Part shown: positions 48,024-60,968 of the stretch, piece after piece | How the letters are laid out: each line of letters begins with the position of its first letter | How positions within the stretch are numbered: position 1 is the stretch's first letter | Assembly: GCA_947623455.1 (NCBI GenBank) | Contig: OX392529.1 | Span: 7,316,001-7,380,000 of the forward strand | Direction: 5' to 3' | DNA from: Mimachlamys varia | Lineage: Eukaryota; Mollusca; Bivalvia; Pectinida; Pectinidae | Length of the DNA stretch: 64,000 bases | Program-made: the position numbers and the translations under genes | The notes under the pieces: model-generated | Told to the model about the DNA's origin: nothing | The model's input: only the letters and a program-made list of their open reading frames with translations | Databases searched by the model: none

Positions 48024-51000
48024 TTTATGTAGTCTAGGAGTTTACATAACTTATGTGGTCTAGAGGGTTACATAATTGATGTAGTCTAGGGGGTTACATA
48101 GTTGATGTAGTCTAGGGGGTTATATAGTTGATGTAGTCTAGGGAGGTTACATAATTGATGTAGTCTAGAGGGTTACATAGCTGATGTCGTCTAGGGGGTT
48201 ACATGGTTGATGTAGTCTAGGGGGTTACTTAGTTGATGAAGTCTAGGGGGTTACATAGCTGATGTAGTCTAGAGGGTTATATAGTTGATGTAGTCTAGGG
48301 GGGTTACATAGTTGATGTAGTCTAGAGGGTTACATAGTTGATGTAGTCTAGGGGGTTACATAGTTGATGTAGTCTAGGGGGTTACATAGTTTATGTGGTC
48401 TAGGGGGTTACATAGTTGATGTAGTATAGGGGGTTACATAGTTGATGTAGTCTAGGGGGTTACATAGTTGATGTAGTCTAGAGGGTTTCATAGTTGATGT
48501 GGTCTAGAGGGTTACATAGTTAATGTAGTCTAGGGGGTTACATAGTTGATGTAGTCTAGGGGGTTACATAGTTGAAGTAGTCTAGAGGGTTTCATAGTTG
48601 ATGCAGTCTAGGGGGTTACATAGTTGATGTAGTCTAGAGGGTTTCATAGTTGATGTAGTCTAGAGGGGTTACATAGTTGATGTAGTCTAGGGGGTTACAT
48701 AGTTGATGGAGTCTAGAGGGTTTCATAGTTGATGTAGTCTAGGGGGTTACATAGTTGATGTAGTCTGGGGGGTTACATAGCTGATGTAGTCTGGGGGGTT
48801 ACATAGCTGATGTAGTCTAGAGGGTTACATAGTTGATGTAGTCTAGAGGGTTACATAATTGATGTAGTCTAGGGGGTTACTTAGTTGATGTAGTCTAGAG
48901 GGTTACATAGTTGATGTAGTCTAGAGGGTTACTTATTTTATGCAGTCTTTGGGTTTACATAGCTGATGTAGTCTAGGGGTTACATAATTGATGTAGTCTA
49001 AAAGGTTACTTATTTTATGTAGTCTAGGGGTTACATAATTAATGTAGTCTAGAGGGTTACTTATTTTATGTAGTCTAGGGGTTACATAATTGATGTAGTC
49101 TAGAGGGTTACTTATTTTATGTAGTCTAGGGGTTTACATAGTTGATGTAGTCTAGGGGGTTACATAATTGATGTAGTGTAGAGGGTTACTTATTTCATGT
49201 AGTCTAGGGGGTTACATAGTTGATGTAGTCTAGGGGGTTACATAATTGATGTAGTCTAGAGGGTTACTTATTTCATGTAGTCTAGGGGGTTACATAGTTG
49301 ATGTAGTCTAGAGGGTTACTTTTTTGATGTAGTGTAGAGGGTTACTTATTTTATGTAGTCTAGAGGGTTACTTATTTCATGTAGTCTAGGGGGTTACATA
49401 GTTGATGTAGTCTAGGGGGTTACATAGTTGATGTAGTGTAGAGGGTTACTTTTTTGATGTAGTGTAGAGGGTTACTTATTTTATGTAGTCTAGAGGGTTA
49501 CATAATTGATGTAATCTAGGGGGTTACTTAGTTGATGTAGTCTAGAGGGTTACATAGTTGATGTAGTCTAGAGGGTTACTTATTTTATGCAGTCTTTGGG
49601 TTTACATAGCTGATGTAGTCTAGGGGTTACATAATTGATGTAGTCTAAAAGGTTACTTATTTTATGTAGTCTAGGGGTTACATAATTAATGTAGTCTAGA
49701 GGGTTACTTATTTTATGTAGTCTAGGGGTTACATAATTGATGTAGTCTAGAGGGTTACTTATTTTATGTAGTCTAGGGGTTTACATAGTTGATGTAGTCT
49801 AGGGGGTTACATAATTGATGTAGTGTAGAGGGTTACTTATTTCATGTAGTCTAGGGGGTTACATAGTTGATGTAGTCTAGGGGGTTACATAATTGATGTA
49901 GTCTAGAGGGTTACTTATTTCATGTAGTCTAGGGGGTTACATAGTTGATGTAGTCTAGAGGGTTACTTTTTTGATGTAGTGTAGAGGGTTACTTATTTTA
50001 TGTAGTCTAGAGGGTTACTTATTTCATGTAGTCTAGGGGGTTACATAGTTGATGTAGTCTAGGGGGTTACATAGTTGATGTAGTGTAGAGGGTTACTTTT
50101 TTGATGTAGTGTAGAGGGTTACTTATTTTATGTAGTCTAGAAGGTTACTTATTTCATGTAGTCTAGGGGGTTACATAGTTGATGTAGTCTAGAGGGGTTA
50201 CATAGTTGATGTAGTCTAGGGGGTTACATAGTTGATGTAGTCTAGAGGGGTTACATAGTTGATGTAGTCTAGGGGGTTACATAGTTGATGTAGTCTAGAG
50301 GGTTTCATAGTTGATGTAGTCTAGAGGGGTTACATAGTTGATGCAGTCTAGGGGGTTACATATTTGATGTAGTCTAGGGGGTTACTTTTTTGATGTAATC
50401 TAGAGGGTTACTTATTTTATGTAGTCTAGGGGTTTACATAGCTGATGTAGTCTAGGGGTTACATAATTGATGTAGTGTAAAGGGTTACTTATTTTATGTA
50501 GTCTAGGGGTTACATAATTGATGTAGTCTAGAGGGTTACTTATTTTATGTAGTCTAGGGGTTACATAATTGATGTAGTCTAGGGGGTTACATAGTTGATG
50601 TAGTCTAGAGGGTTACATAGTTGATGTAGTCTAGAGGGGTTACATAGTTGATGTAGTCTAGGGGGTTACATAGTTGATGTAGTCTAGAGGGGTTACATAG
50701 TTGATGTAGTCTAGGGGGTTACATAGTTGATGTAGTCTAGAGGGTTTCATAGTTGATGTAGTCTAGAGGGTTACTTTTTTGATGTAGTGTAGAGGGTTAC
50801 TTATTTTATGTAGTCTAGGGGTTTACATAGCTGATGTAGTCTAGGGGGGTTACATAGTTGATGTAGTCTAGAGGGGTTACATAGTTGATGTAGTCTAGGG
50901 GGTTACATAGTTGATGTAGTCTAGAGGGTTACATAGTTGATGTAGTCTAGAGGGGTTACATAGTTGATGTAGTCTAGGGGGTTACATAGTTGATGTAGTC

Positions 51001-51549
51001 TAGAGGGGTTACATAGTTGATGTAGTCTAGGGGGTTACATAGTTGATGTAGTCTAGAGGGTTTCATAGTTGATGTAGTCTAGAGGGTTACTTTTTTGATG
51101 TAGTGTAGAGGGTTACTTATTTTATGTAGTCTAGGGGTTTACATAGCTGATGTAGTCTAGGGGGTTACATAGTTGATGTAGTCTAGAGGGGTTACATAGT
51201 TGATGTAGTCTAGGGGGTTACATAGTTGATGTAGTCTAGGGGGTTACATAGTTGATGTAGTCTAGAGGGTTTCATAGTTGATGTAGTCTAGGGGGTTACT
51301 TATTTGATGTAGTCTAGGGGGTTACATAGTTGATGTAGTCTAGAGGGTTTCATAGTTGATGTAGTCTAGAGGGTTACTTTTTTGATGTAGTGTAGAGGGT
51401 TACTTATTTTATGTAGTCTAGGGGTTTACATAGCTGATGTAGTCTAGGGGGTTACATAGTTGATGTAGTCTAGAGGGTTACATAGTTGATGTAGTCTAGG
51501 GGGTTACATAGTTGATGTAGTCTAGGGGGTTACTTATTTGATGTAGTCT
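48024..51549. repeat. Minisatellite, 26-bp unit, about 135 copies, upstream of the gene
   Basis: Unit about gtagtctagggggttacata plus gttgat, with variants cttattttat and cttttttgat. A block of about 647 bp is duplicated: the rare string tgcagtctttgggtttacat occurs at 48941 and 49588 in the same surroundings. It does not touch a recognised exon. Confidence 0.96.
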
Positions 51550-52999
51550 TAGTGACTAAGAAATATGTTCAGCTCTCCATAGTTATAAGAAGTGAGATTA
51601 ACTATGACGTTATTGCGGCGCGGATAACCACAAGATCCTTGCATTTTGAAGTGCTTTGAAGTAAACCTACGTAAATTGCAGGCAGAAAAAAAACAATATT
51701 AAGCGAAATTTCTTGTAACATGTACATAAGGTAGAACGCAGTTTGACGAGATTTTTTTTTTTTTTAAATTGAGATGAATTAGATAATTTATATACGAGAA
51801 AGTTTCTGCTCTCAGCAACGCGTTGCTAGTAACAGGCTTTGTTTTTTTAAGCAGTTGATTATGAATATATTAATTCACTAACGCAAACACACACACACAT
51901 ACAATTTGTACCGTGGACACTGACAATAAATCATCCTATTGTTTACCAGTGTGTCTCTGTGTTTTCTGAGAAAGGTTGGCTGAATACCAATAAACTGTCA
52001 CTCATTAAGTCTGTACCGACATTAACCATATAATATCTAAGTATAAAGGTGTATCATCTGGATCGCCGTTACGGTATACCTCTTAGGTAATGATAGATTG
52101 TGGCCAAAGGAAAATTCATTTCATTTATATAGACCTTCATTATTCCAGAAGTGTCTGTCCCCAATAAAGGCCGATCGGTTTTGCTTGTGCAAAAATTAAA
52201 TGAATAATTAGCAGATTTGCTCCTACTAATACAATGCCTTTTGTTCAATATACAAATATTTGGGTATGCCTCGGCAACTAAGTTCTCCTTCAAAGTCGTG
52301 TTTATCGCTTGGACATCCACAATGTAAACAAAAAGCAAGCACCGTTAACAGAAATCAAAATCGATTAAACCACAGGCGGCAAACTAATTGAAAAGTGCGA
52401 TTTGGTATGTCGATTCTTTTTATTAATCTTAGCATTACACCTTATCAATTTTACAAAATTGTGCAATGGCAGGGAAGAAGGCCGGGTGTTCTGGAAGATC
52501 ATTAAACTGTCCCAAAAGGTACATTATGGGACGATCAATCTCCACATAAAGATTAAAATCAAGAGAATACCGAAGCGTAAATAAAACCATAATGTGAACA
52601 AGAAAACATTGTTTGAACGAAGACGCTTGCAACAGTACAATAGGATCATGTGTTATGGAAGGAGGGGGTGGTGGTGGTGCAAACGACTCAAAAACTATTC
52701 CGGTGACCGGTACAAATTAGCGAAGACGCTCCACAAGACTTTTGACGGTGTGGCAGAAATTCGACTACTAAAATCTTCTCGGACGGAAAGCCAAGGGGCA
52801 CCACTGACTTGACATTTTAAGAAAGAATAATTGGCCAATAAGGGGATTGGTGCCGTAAGCATGATCTTTCTACAAAAGTCTGTAACATATCACCGTACTT
52901 CCGATATACAAGTACTCCTAGTATGTCTGTACTTATTGCACCAAACTTTTCAATAATAAGTAAACATTGCAGCAGTTGAGCATAGATGACCTTAGAACG
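51550..52999. other. Intergenic, with short retroelement-like strings
   Basis: No gene recognised. agagaataccgaagcgtaaat at about 52560 matches, on the minus strand, the 3' tail of the retroelement family (compare 24697). It suggests a further decayed copy here. The open frames at 52069-52812 have no clear motif. Confidence 0.45.
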
Positions 53000-54030
53000 A
53001 CACCTCTTTCAGCATGTTCGTGTTCTTCATCTTAATATTGCTATTGATGTGAATTTCAAAATTCTTAGGGACTTTGTGGATGATGCCAGACAATGGGCTA
53101 AACGTGAACATGCTGATTTAGATTCACTTTCAGGGTGGGTAAAGCCCGTCAGGTCCTCTATCTAGAAAAGAATAAGCAGTTTGCGTTACAAAATGAAAAC
53201 TACACACAAGTCGATACTAGTATTTCTTGACCCCGATGTTCGAAAAACACTCAAAAATCTACATGATTAGTTTGCTATTGTGTCAGACAAAGCATCCAAT
53301 AATTGATAATTGTTAGCAAACGCTATTACATTTATTGCTTGCAAAAAGAACCCGGTCTGTTTGATAACCAATACAGCCCTACGTACACATTGACCGGTTT
53401 TTACCAAAAATGAAATATTTATCTAATCATGATTCAGTATAACAATCTTTCAAGAAACTGGTTGATGACCAACACGCTGACCTATCTCGTCTTTATTGTA
53501 AGCAAAATGCAATCGCTGGCTCTGCTAATTGATCAACCGAGCCTTTATCAAAACTTTTCTATCACTCTATGTACCGTTAAATCAGGCACTGTATACTCCG
53601 GAGGTGGCATTAAGTGGACGTGGATTTTATAAATCCTGAATCTTGAACACCCCTGCTATTCTTTTTCAATCAAAATATATGATTTTTCACTATGTACACT
53701 ACCATGCCTCATATAAACTGAAGGAGAGTCTTCGATCTCGCGTTATGAGAGCTTCTTTTTCCAAGAAAGGCGGACGACGATACAAATATATGGTAGTGAA
53801 ATATTTTTGAAAATACATTGTGAAAAAAACACAACAAAAGCTAAGGTGAAATACTGAAGAAGATGTAATACGAATGATTGAATTCGTGGTTGACAATATT
53901 TTTGTTGAGTTTGGAGAAGAGATTTTCCAGTAGACTGTTAGCATTTTCATGGGAACAATCTGTGCCCCACTCTTAGCTGATTTTGATTTTCATACGAGGC
54001 TGAATTTGTGAAAGACCTAATCAGGACAGG
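53000..54030 (+). pseudogene. Decayed Penelope-like reverse transcriptase
   Basis: Plus-strand fragments in several frames follow the order of the family: RDFVDDARQW (about 53070), VSDKASNN (about 53280), IAGSAN (about 53509) and TEPLSKL (about 53540), VKSGTVYSGGGIKWTWIL (53575-53628), RRYKYMVVK (about 53776), then EDVIRMIEFVVDNIFVEFG (about 53857), a stop, and FMGTICAPLLAD (about 53946). The last parts are the conserved 'IPMGTNCAPLLAD' block before the catalytic region. The catalytic YIDD part is not seen. Many stops and frameshifts; inactive. Confidence 0.75.
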
Positions 54031-55229
54031 TAACGAAAACTTTTGTTGTGACCACTGGTTCTTTTTTTTCGTCTTGCCTGCCATTCCTTCAGAAATGTCT
54101 TTCTTGGCATCTGTCTTCATAGCATTTATCTAGCATCACAGAAGAGTCATAGGAGGACGAAACAGTTGTATGATGCAGTTTAATTTTTTTTTTTGGCATA
54201 CTATATCAATTACTAAATTTAAAAGATGCAGCATATGTGTGTGTTACGTCATCCTTCATGGTTGCGAGAACGTGAACCCCTAATAAAGACTTCACTGGTA
54301 AACTATCAGCACCGATCTTCGCCGCCCGTTTGTCACGAACCATTCAGTCCGTTCTCGTAGTACTGACAACGTGTGAAAAGTTATGTTCTGGCCTGGTGAC
54401 AGATCTAATCCCTTACTCACTTGGGCAGACGATCTTACAACACACGGAGTGGTGAACAACAGGTATATTCCTTTCTCAACTCTCGACCTGCAGGGTTGGG
54501 TTCTACTTTATGCTGCCGATTGGAAGATTACAAGGATAAGACGTTTTGATTTCGGGAGTGTTCTGTTACATTGTGTAATGGACAAGTCATTCTATACAGA
54601 AACTGACAATACTAGTCTATGCAGACTCGGTATATTTGTCATTTGTCAAACGTTTCGCTTTTGGAAAAGATTGACCGGTCGATCAGTTGAAATAGTTTCA
54701 AGACGATATGATAGTTTCTCTGGGGGAAAAATGAATTTCGCAGTCAATAGACGTGATATCTGTTTTAAATGAATGCTTCAAAGGGCGCTGAAATGAAGAG
54801 ATTTACTTCGTATAGCGTGCAGTTCGTAGTAGACGACCAGTGGTCACCAAATTAGTCACAAGTCAACAACGGCGACGTTTAATTCGTCAACAATACAGGG
54901 ATGGATCAACGCAATAAACAGTTTATGTAGCAAAGTGCTGCAGTTTTACTAACACTACCAAAGTATGACAATTCCGCAATCATGCAATCAACCACTTTAT
55001 TTAAATACTTATATAACATTTTTTTTACAACAAAATATAATGAGTTATTGTTCGCCTATAGACGCGATGGCCGTCGACGTACATTTAACCTGTTATTTCC
55101 CCATTGAGATGACTGCTGTAATCCTATTACTTTATGGAGCAATCTTTCAAATTTCATATTTTTTGGTTGTTTCTCTACAATAATCATACCTGCGATCGAG
55201 TACGTTTATTCCAGTTGTAACGGTTTGGC
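54031..55229. other. Intergenic, no recognised gene
   Basis: It contains a 129-codon plus-strand open frame (54383-54772) without a recognised motif; it is the longest non-repeat frame in the window but has no supporting context. A string tgtatgatgcagtttaattt at 54167 resembles one at 24590. Confidence 0.4.
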
Positions 55230-56197
55230 AGAGACGACCAAACCCAGTCCATGTCTCTGACATCAAGGTAGAGACGACCAAACCCAGTCCATACGTCTCT
55301 GATTCAAGGTAGAGACGACCAAACCCAGTCCATACATCTCTGACATCAAGGTAGAGACGACCAAAACCAGTTCATATGTCTCTGACATCAAGGTAGAGAC
55401 GACCAAACCCAGTCCATACGTCTCTGACATCAAGGCAGAGACGACCAAACCCAGTCCATATGTCTCTGACATCAAGGTAGAGACGACCAAACCCAGTCCA
55501 TGTCTCTGACATCAAGGCAGAGATGACCAAACCCAGTCCATATCTCTGACATCAAGGTAGAGACGACCAAACCCAGTCCATATGTCTCTGACATCAAGGT
55601 AGAGACGACCAAACCCAGTCCATATGTCTCTGACATCAAGGTAGAGACGACCAAACCCAGTCCATATGTCTCTGACATCAAGGTAGAGACGACCAAAACC
55701 AGTCCATACGTCTCTGACATCAAGGTAGAGACGACCAAAACCAGTCCATACGTCTCTGACATCAAGGTAGAGACGACCAAACCCAGTCTATACGTCTCTG
55801 ACATCAAGGTAGAGACGACCAAACCCAGTCCATACGTCTCTGACATCAAGGTAGAGACAACCAAAACCAGTCCATATGTCTCTGACATCAAGGTAGAGAC
55901 GACCAAACCCAGTTTATACGTCTCTGACATCAAGGTAGAGACGACCAAACCCAGTCCATATGTCTCTGACATCAAGGTAGAGACGACCAAACCCAGTCCA
56001 TACGTCTCTGACATCAAGGTAGAGACGACCAAACCCAGTCCACATGTCTCTGACATCAAGGTAGAGACGACCAAAACCAGTCCATATGTCTCTGACATCA
56101 AGGTAGAGACGACCAAACCCAGTCCATGTCTCTGACATCAATGTAGAGACGACCAAAACCAGTCCATACGTCTCTGACATCAAGGTAGAGACGACCA
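55230..56197. repeat. Minisatellite, 42-bp unit, about 23 copies, with internal inverted repeat
   Basis: Unit about gagacgaccaaacccagtcc plus atacgtctctgacatcaaggta. gagacg and cgtctc within the unit can pair into a small hairpin. 42 is a multiple of three, giving artefactual minus-strand frames of up to 214 codons. Confidence 0.95.
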
Positions 56198-56560
56198 GGG
56201 AGTTTAAATTACCAATGTCTGTAGGGAGTAAAAATAACCAATGTCTACAGGGAGTTAAAATTACCAATGTCTGTAGGGAGTAAAAATAACCAATGTCTAC
56301 AGGGAGTTAAAATTACTAATGTCTGTAGGGAGTAAAATAATCAATGTCTACAGGGAGTTAAAATTACTAATGTCTGTAGGGAGTAAAAATAACCAATGTC
56401 TACAGGGAGTAAAAATAACCAATGTCTGTAGGGAGTAAAAATAATCAATGTCTACAGGGAGTTAAAATTACTAATGTCTGTAGGAAGTAAAAATTACCAA
56501 TGTCTACAGGGAGTTAAAATAACCAATGTCTGTAGGGAGTAAAAATAATCAATGTCTGTA
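56198..56560. repeat. Minisatellite, 26-bp unit, about 14 copies
   Basis: Unit about agggagtaaaaataaccaat plus gtctgt, alternating with a ctacagggagtt version, so the effective unit is often a 52-bp dimer. It follows directly on the 42-bp array. Confidence 0.93.
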
Positions 56561-57510
56561 GCAGGGACGTCTATGTAGTTGTTTCTGTGCTGTTGCAGTC
56601 TTGCCCTTTGTCTGGTACGAAAGTATACATAGTTGTCATAAATTGCCAGGATCATACCTGTTGATAACCAGAAGACTGTTTCTATATTCCAAAGATAATC
56701 TCCATCTATACTAGTTAATAGGTGAAATGAGACATACACATGTGTACACACTTGTAATGACGTTGAAATTATACAACCACACGTGCACTTGTCCATAAAA
56801 ACACATGTTCATACAGAATTTCACACAATTGTTATAACAATGAAGATTTGCATACTTACAATAACAATGAACTTTTTAAAAATGTGTACTTGCTTATAAC
56901 ACTGGAATGAGACAAACATGTGCACACATGTGTAACAGCATTGGGATGTAAGAGATGAAAATGGGTGACACTACCCATGACCCTTCCGAATTTCGTAAAC
57001 AATAAATAGGAATGTTTAATTTGGCCTTAAATTTTAACAGCATGTTAAGATATGGTTAAATTTGATTCAAACTGAAAATCATTGTATATTATGAGGATTC
57101 TTTTTATGATAATTAAATACCTTCTACAAAATCAAAAAGTCTCAGAAAAAAGCTAGCTGCATGTCCATTAAATATACAGTTGATCAGTTTTACCCGATTC
57201 CAGTACTGTGCATGCATGTCCTAACAAAAAAAATCAAATTCACCAATACATTTAAGATACTAAAGACTGTTAAATATTTAATGCACAAAACTTAACCAAT
57301 TCAAAACAATACAAATCTTATGTAATACAAAGAGTTAAGATAAACAATAATGCGTTTCATAATCAACTGGTAAATAGGACATGATTTTATCACAGATAGA
57401 GAAAATAGTCAGTGTTATCTGAGGTCTAATAATCCCATATCAACTGAACCTACAGAAAATGTCAGTACATATATATAATCTTATTAAGTTAATGGAAATT
57501 TTCAACAAAC
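56561..57510. other. Intergenic, mostly unique
   Basis: AT-rich. Apart from the weak candidate exon, nothing is recognised. Confidence 0.5.
56661..56713 (-). CDS. Candidate small exon of an unknown membrane protein (weak)
   Basis: Between an acceptor-like ctattaactag and a good donor (CAACAG|GTATGA) the minus strand reads DGDYLWNIETVFWLST, which looks like the start of a membrane segment. Reading past the donor gives a further hydrophobic stretch and RTRQRARLQQHRNN before running into the 26-bp array. I found no partner exon and recognise no family, so this may be chance. Confidence 0.2.
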
Positions 57511-58580
57511 AAGACGCCCAGAGGGCCTGTATCGCTCACCTGGATACTGATAAAATATTTTCGTTTTGGCTCGCCCCTCAGCCCCCTAGGGGGTCAGTCC
57601 CACCATTAGTACAATTTTGAATCTTGAGCACCAAGGGATGCTTCCTGCCAAATAAGCCTGATTTCCAATCAATGGTTATGGAGAAAAAGATGATTAAACC
57701 AATATAGCTAAATAACCCTTTTTGACCCCACCCCTCAGCTCCCTAGAGGGTCAGTCCCACCATGAGTACCATTTTGAATCCTGAGCACCTAGGGATGGTT
57801 ACTGCCGAATAAGGTTGATTTCTAATCAGTGGTTATGGAGAAGTCGCTTAAACCAATATAGCTAAATAACCCTTTTTGGCCCCACCCCTCAGCCCCCTAG
57901 GGGGTCAGTCCCACCATTAGTACAATGTTGAATCCTGACCAGCCGTTAGGGATGCTTCCTGCCAAATAAGGCTCATTTCCAATCAGTGGTTTTGGAGAAG
58001 AAGTCGACTAAACCAATATAGCTAAATGACCTTTTTTGGCCCCACCCCTCAGCCCCCTAGGGGATCAGTCCCACCATTAGTACAATTTTGAATCCTGGGC
58101 ACCTAAGCATGCTTCTGGCCAAATAAGGTTGATTACCAATCAGTGGTTATGAAGAAGAAGTCGCTAATATCAATATAGGTAAATAATTTTTTATGGCCCC
58201 ACCCCTCAGCCCCCTAGGGGGTCAGTCCCACCATGAGTACAATTTTGAATCCTGAGCACCTAGGGAAACTTTCTGTAAAATAAGGCTCATTTCTAATCAG
58301 TGGTTATGGAGAAGAAGTCGCTTAAACCAATAAAGCTAAATAACCCTTTTTGGCCCGGCCCCTCAGCCCCCAAGGGGGTCAGTCCCACCATGAGTACAAT
58401 TTTGAATCCTAGGCACCTAAGGATGCTTCCTGCCAAATTACGTTTTTTTCCTATCAGTGGTTATGGAGGAGAAGTCGTTTTAAGAAACTGTTGACGGACG
58501 ACGGACGGACGACGGACGGACGACGGACGCCACAGTATGGCATAAGCTCACCTCGGTCCTTTGGACCAGGTGAGCTAAAA
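57511..58580. mobile_element. Pearl-like (Helentron-associated) element with six core repeats
   Basis: The left end carries gcccagagggc and gctcacctgg (57534-57543). The right end carries ccaggtgagc (58566-58575), so the subterminal parts are inverted repeats. Between them are about six core repeats of 153-160 bp, each with a ccccctaggggg-type palindrome (57581, 57739, 57892, 58052, 58209, 58366). Then comes an ACGG-type microsatellite (about 58493-58530) and a perfect-stem hairpin at 58545-58576. This layout (core satellite-like repeats, ACGG microsatellite, inverted ends) matches the 'pearl' elements of bivalves, thought to be mobilised by Helentrons. It encodes no protein. Confidence 0.75.
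58545..58576. other. 3'-terminal hairpin of the pearl-like element
   Basis: agctcacct (58545-58553) pairs with aggtgagct (58568-58576), and ggtcc with ggacc, around a ttt loop, with one unpaired c at 58554. A hairpin just inside the 3' end is the usual terminator-like signal of Helitron-type elements. Confidence 0.8.
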
Positions 58581-58683
58581 ATGTAAACATATGTACTACT
58601 GATTAGAATAATACAATTATTGACAATATAGCTACACAAATTGGTGGTACTAATTAGAAACAAGCCATCAATATTGTATTACA

Positions 58684-60968
58684 ATATTGGATAGGTATTT
58701 GTGTGTTGTATAACTACTGGATAGGTATATTTGTGTTGTTACCAGTTATATCCAGTAGTTATACAACACAAAGATACCTATCCAGTAGTTATTGTAACAA
58801 CACATAGATACCTATCCAGTAGTTATACAACACAAAGATACATATCCAGTAGTTATATACAACACAGAGATACCTATCCAGTAGTTATATACAACACAAA
58901 GATACCTATCCAGTAGTTATACAACACAGATATACCTATCCAGTAGTTATATACAACAAAAAGATACCTATCCAGTAGTTATATACAACACAAAGATACC
59001 TATCCAGTAGTTATATACAACACAGAGATACCTATCCAGTAGTTATATACAACACAAAGATACCTATCCAGTAGTTATACAACACAAAGATACCTATCCA
59101 GTAGTTATACAACACATAGATACCTATCCAGTAGTTATATACAACACAAAGATACCTATCCAGTAGTTATATACAACACAAAGATACCTATCCAGTGGTT
59201 ATATACAACACAGAGATACCTATCCAGTAGTTATATACAACACAAAGATACCTATCCAGTAGTTATATACAACACAAAGATACCTATCCAGTAGTTATAC
59301 AACACAAAGATACCTATCCAGTAGTTATACAACACAAAGATACCTATCCAGTAGTTATACAACACAAAGATACCTATCCAGTAGTTATACAACAAAAAGA
59401 TACCTATCCAGTAGTTATACAACACAGATATACCTATCCAGTAGTTATATACAACACAAAGATACCTATCCAGTAGTTATATACAACACAAAGATACCTA
59501 TCCAGTAGTTATATACAACACAGAGATACCTATCCAGTAGTTATTGTAACAACACATAGATACCTATCCAGTAGTTATACAACACAAAGATACATATCCA
59601 GTAGTTATATACAACACAGAGATACCTATCCAGTAGTTATATACAACACAAAGATACCTATCCAGTAGTTATACAACACAGATATACCTATCCAGTAGTT
59701 ATATACAACACAAAGATACCTATCCAGTAGTTATATACAACACAAAGATACCTATCCAGTAGTTATATACAACACAGAGATACCTATCCAGTAGTTATAT
59801 ACAACACAAAGATACCTATCCAGTAGTTATACAACACAAAGATACCTATCCAGTAGTTATACAACACATAGATACCTATCCAGTAGTTATATACAACACA
59901 AAGATACCTATCCAGTAGTTATATACAACACAAAGATACCTATCCAGTAGTTATATACAACACAGAGATACCTATCCAGTAGTTATATACAACACAAAGA
60001 TACCTATCCAGTAGTTATATACAACACAAAGATACCTATCCAGTAGTTATACAACACAAAGATACCTATCCAGTAGTTATACAACACAAAGATACCTATC
60101 CAGTAGTTATACAACACAAAGATACCTATCCAGTAGTTATACAACAAAAAGATACCTATCCAGTAGTTATACAACACAGATATACCTATCCAGTAGTTAT
60201 ATACAACACAAAGATACCTATCCAGTAGTTATATACAACACAAAGATACCTATCCAGTAGTTATATACAACACAGAGATACCTATCCAGTAGTTATATAC
60301 AACACAAAGATACCTATCCAGTAGTTATACAACACAAAGATACCTATCCAGAAGTTATACAACACATAGATACCTATCCAGTAGTTATACAACACAAAGA
60401 TACCTATCCAGTAGTTATACAACACAGATATACCTATCCAGTAGTTATATACAACACAAAGATACCTATCCAGTAGTTATATACAACACAAAGATACCTA
60501 TACAGTAGTTATATACAACACAGAGATACCTATCCAGTAGTTATATACAACACAAAGATACCTATCCAGTAGTTATACAACACAAAGATACCTATCCAGT
60601 AGTTATACAACACATAGATACCTATCCAGTAGTTATATACAACACAAAGATACCTATCCAGTAGTTATATACAACACAAAGATACCTATCCAGTAGTTAT
60701 ATACAACACAGAGATACCTATCCAGTAGTTATATACAACACAAAGATACCTATCCAGTAGTTATATACAACACAAAGATACCTATCCAGTAGTTATATAC
60801 AACACAAAGATACCTATCCAGTAGTTATACAACACAAAGATACCTATCCAGTAGTTATACAACACAAAGATACCTATCCAGTAGTTATACAACACAAAGA
60901 TACCTATCCAGTAGTTATACAACACAGATATACCTATCCAGTAGTTATATACAACACAAAGATACCTA
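58684..60968. repeat. Minisatellite, 30/32-bp unit, about 72 copies, with inverted first units
   Basis: Unit about agttatatacaacacaaaga plus tacctatccagt, with a 2-bp indel (atac/atatac) giving 30 or 32 bp. The first two units (58684-58740) are in the opposite orientation (ggataggtat...gttgtataactact). A block of about 759 bp is repeated: the unit with attgtaacaacacatagata occurs near 58790 and 59542 in the same surroundings. Confidence 0.96.

Noticed and set aside
54383..54772. 129-codon plus-strand open frame as a gene
   Set aside because: No recognised motif, no splice or promoter context, and it lies near decayed retroelement sequence.
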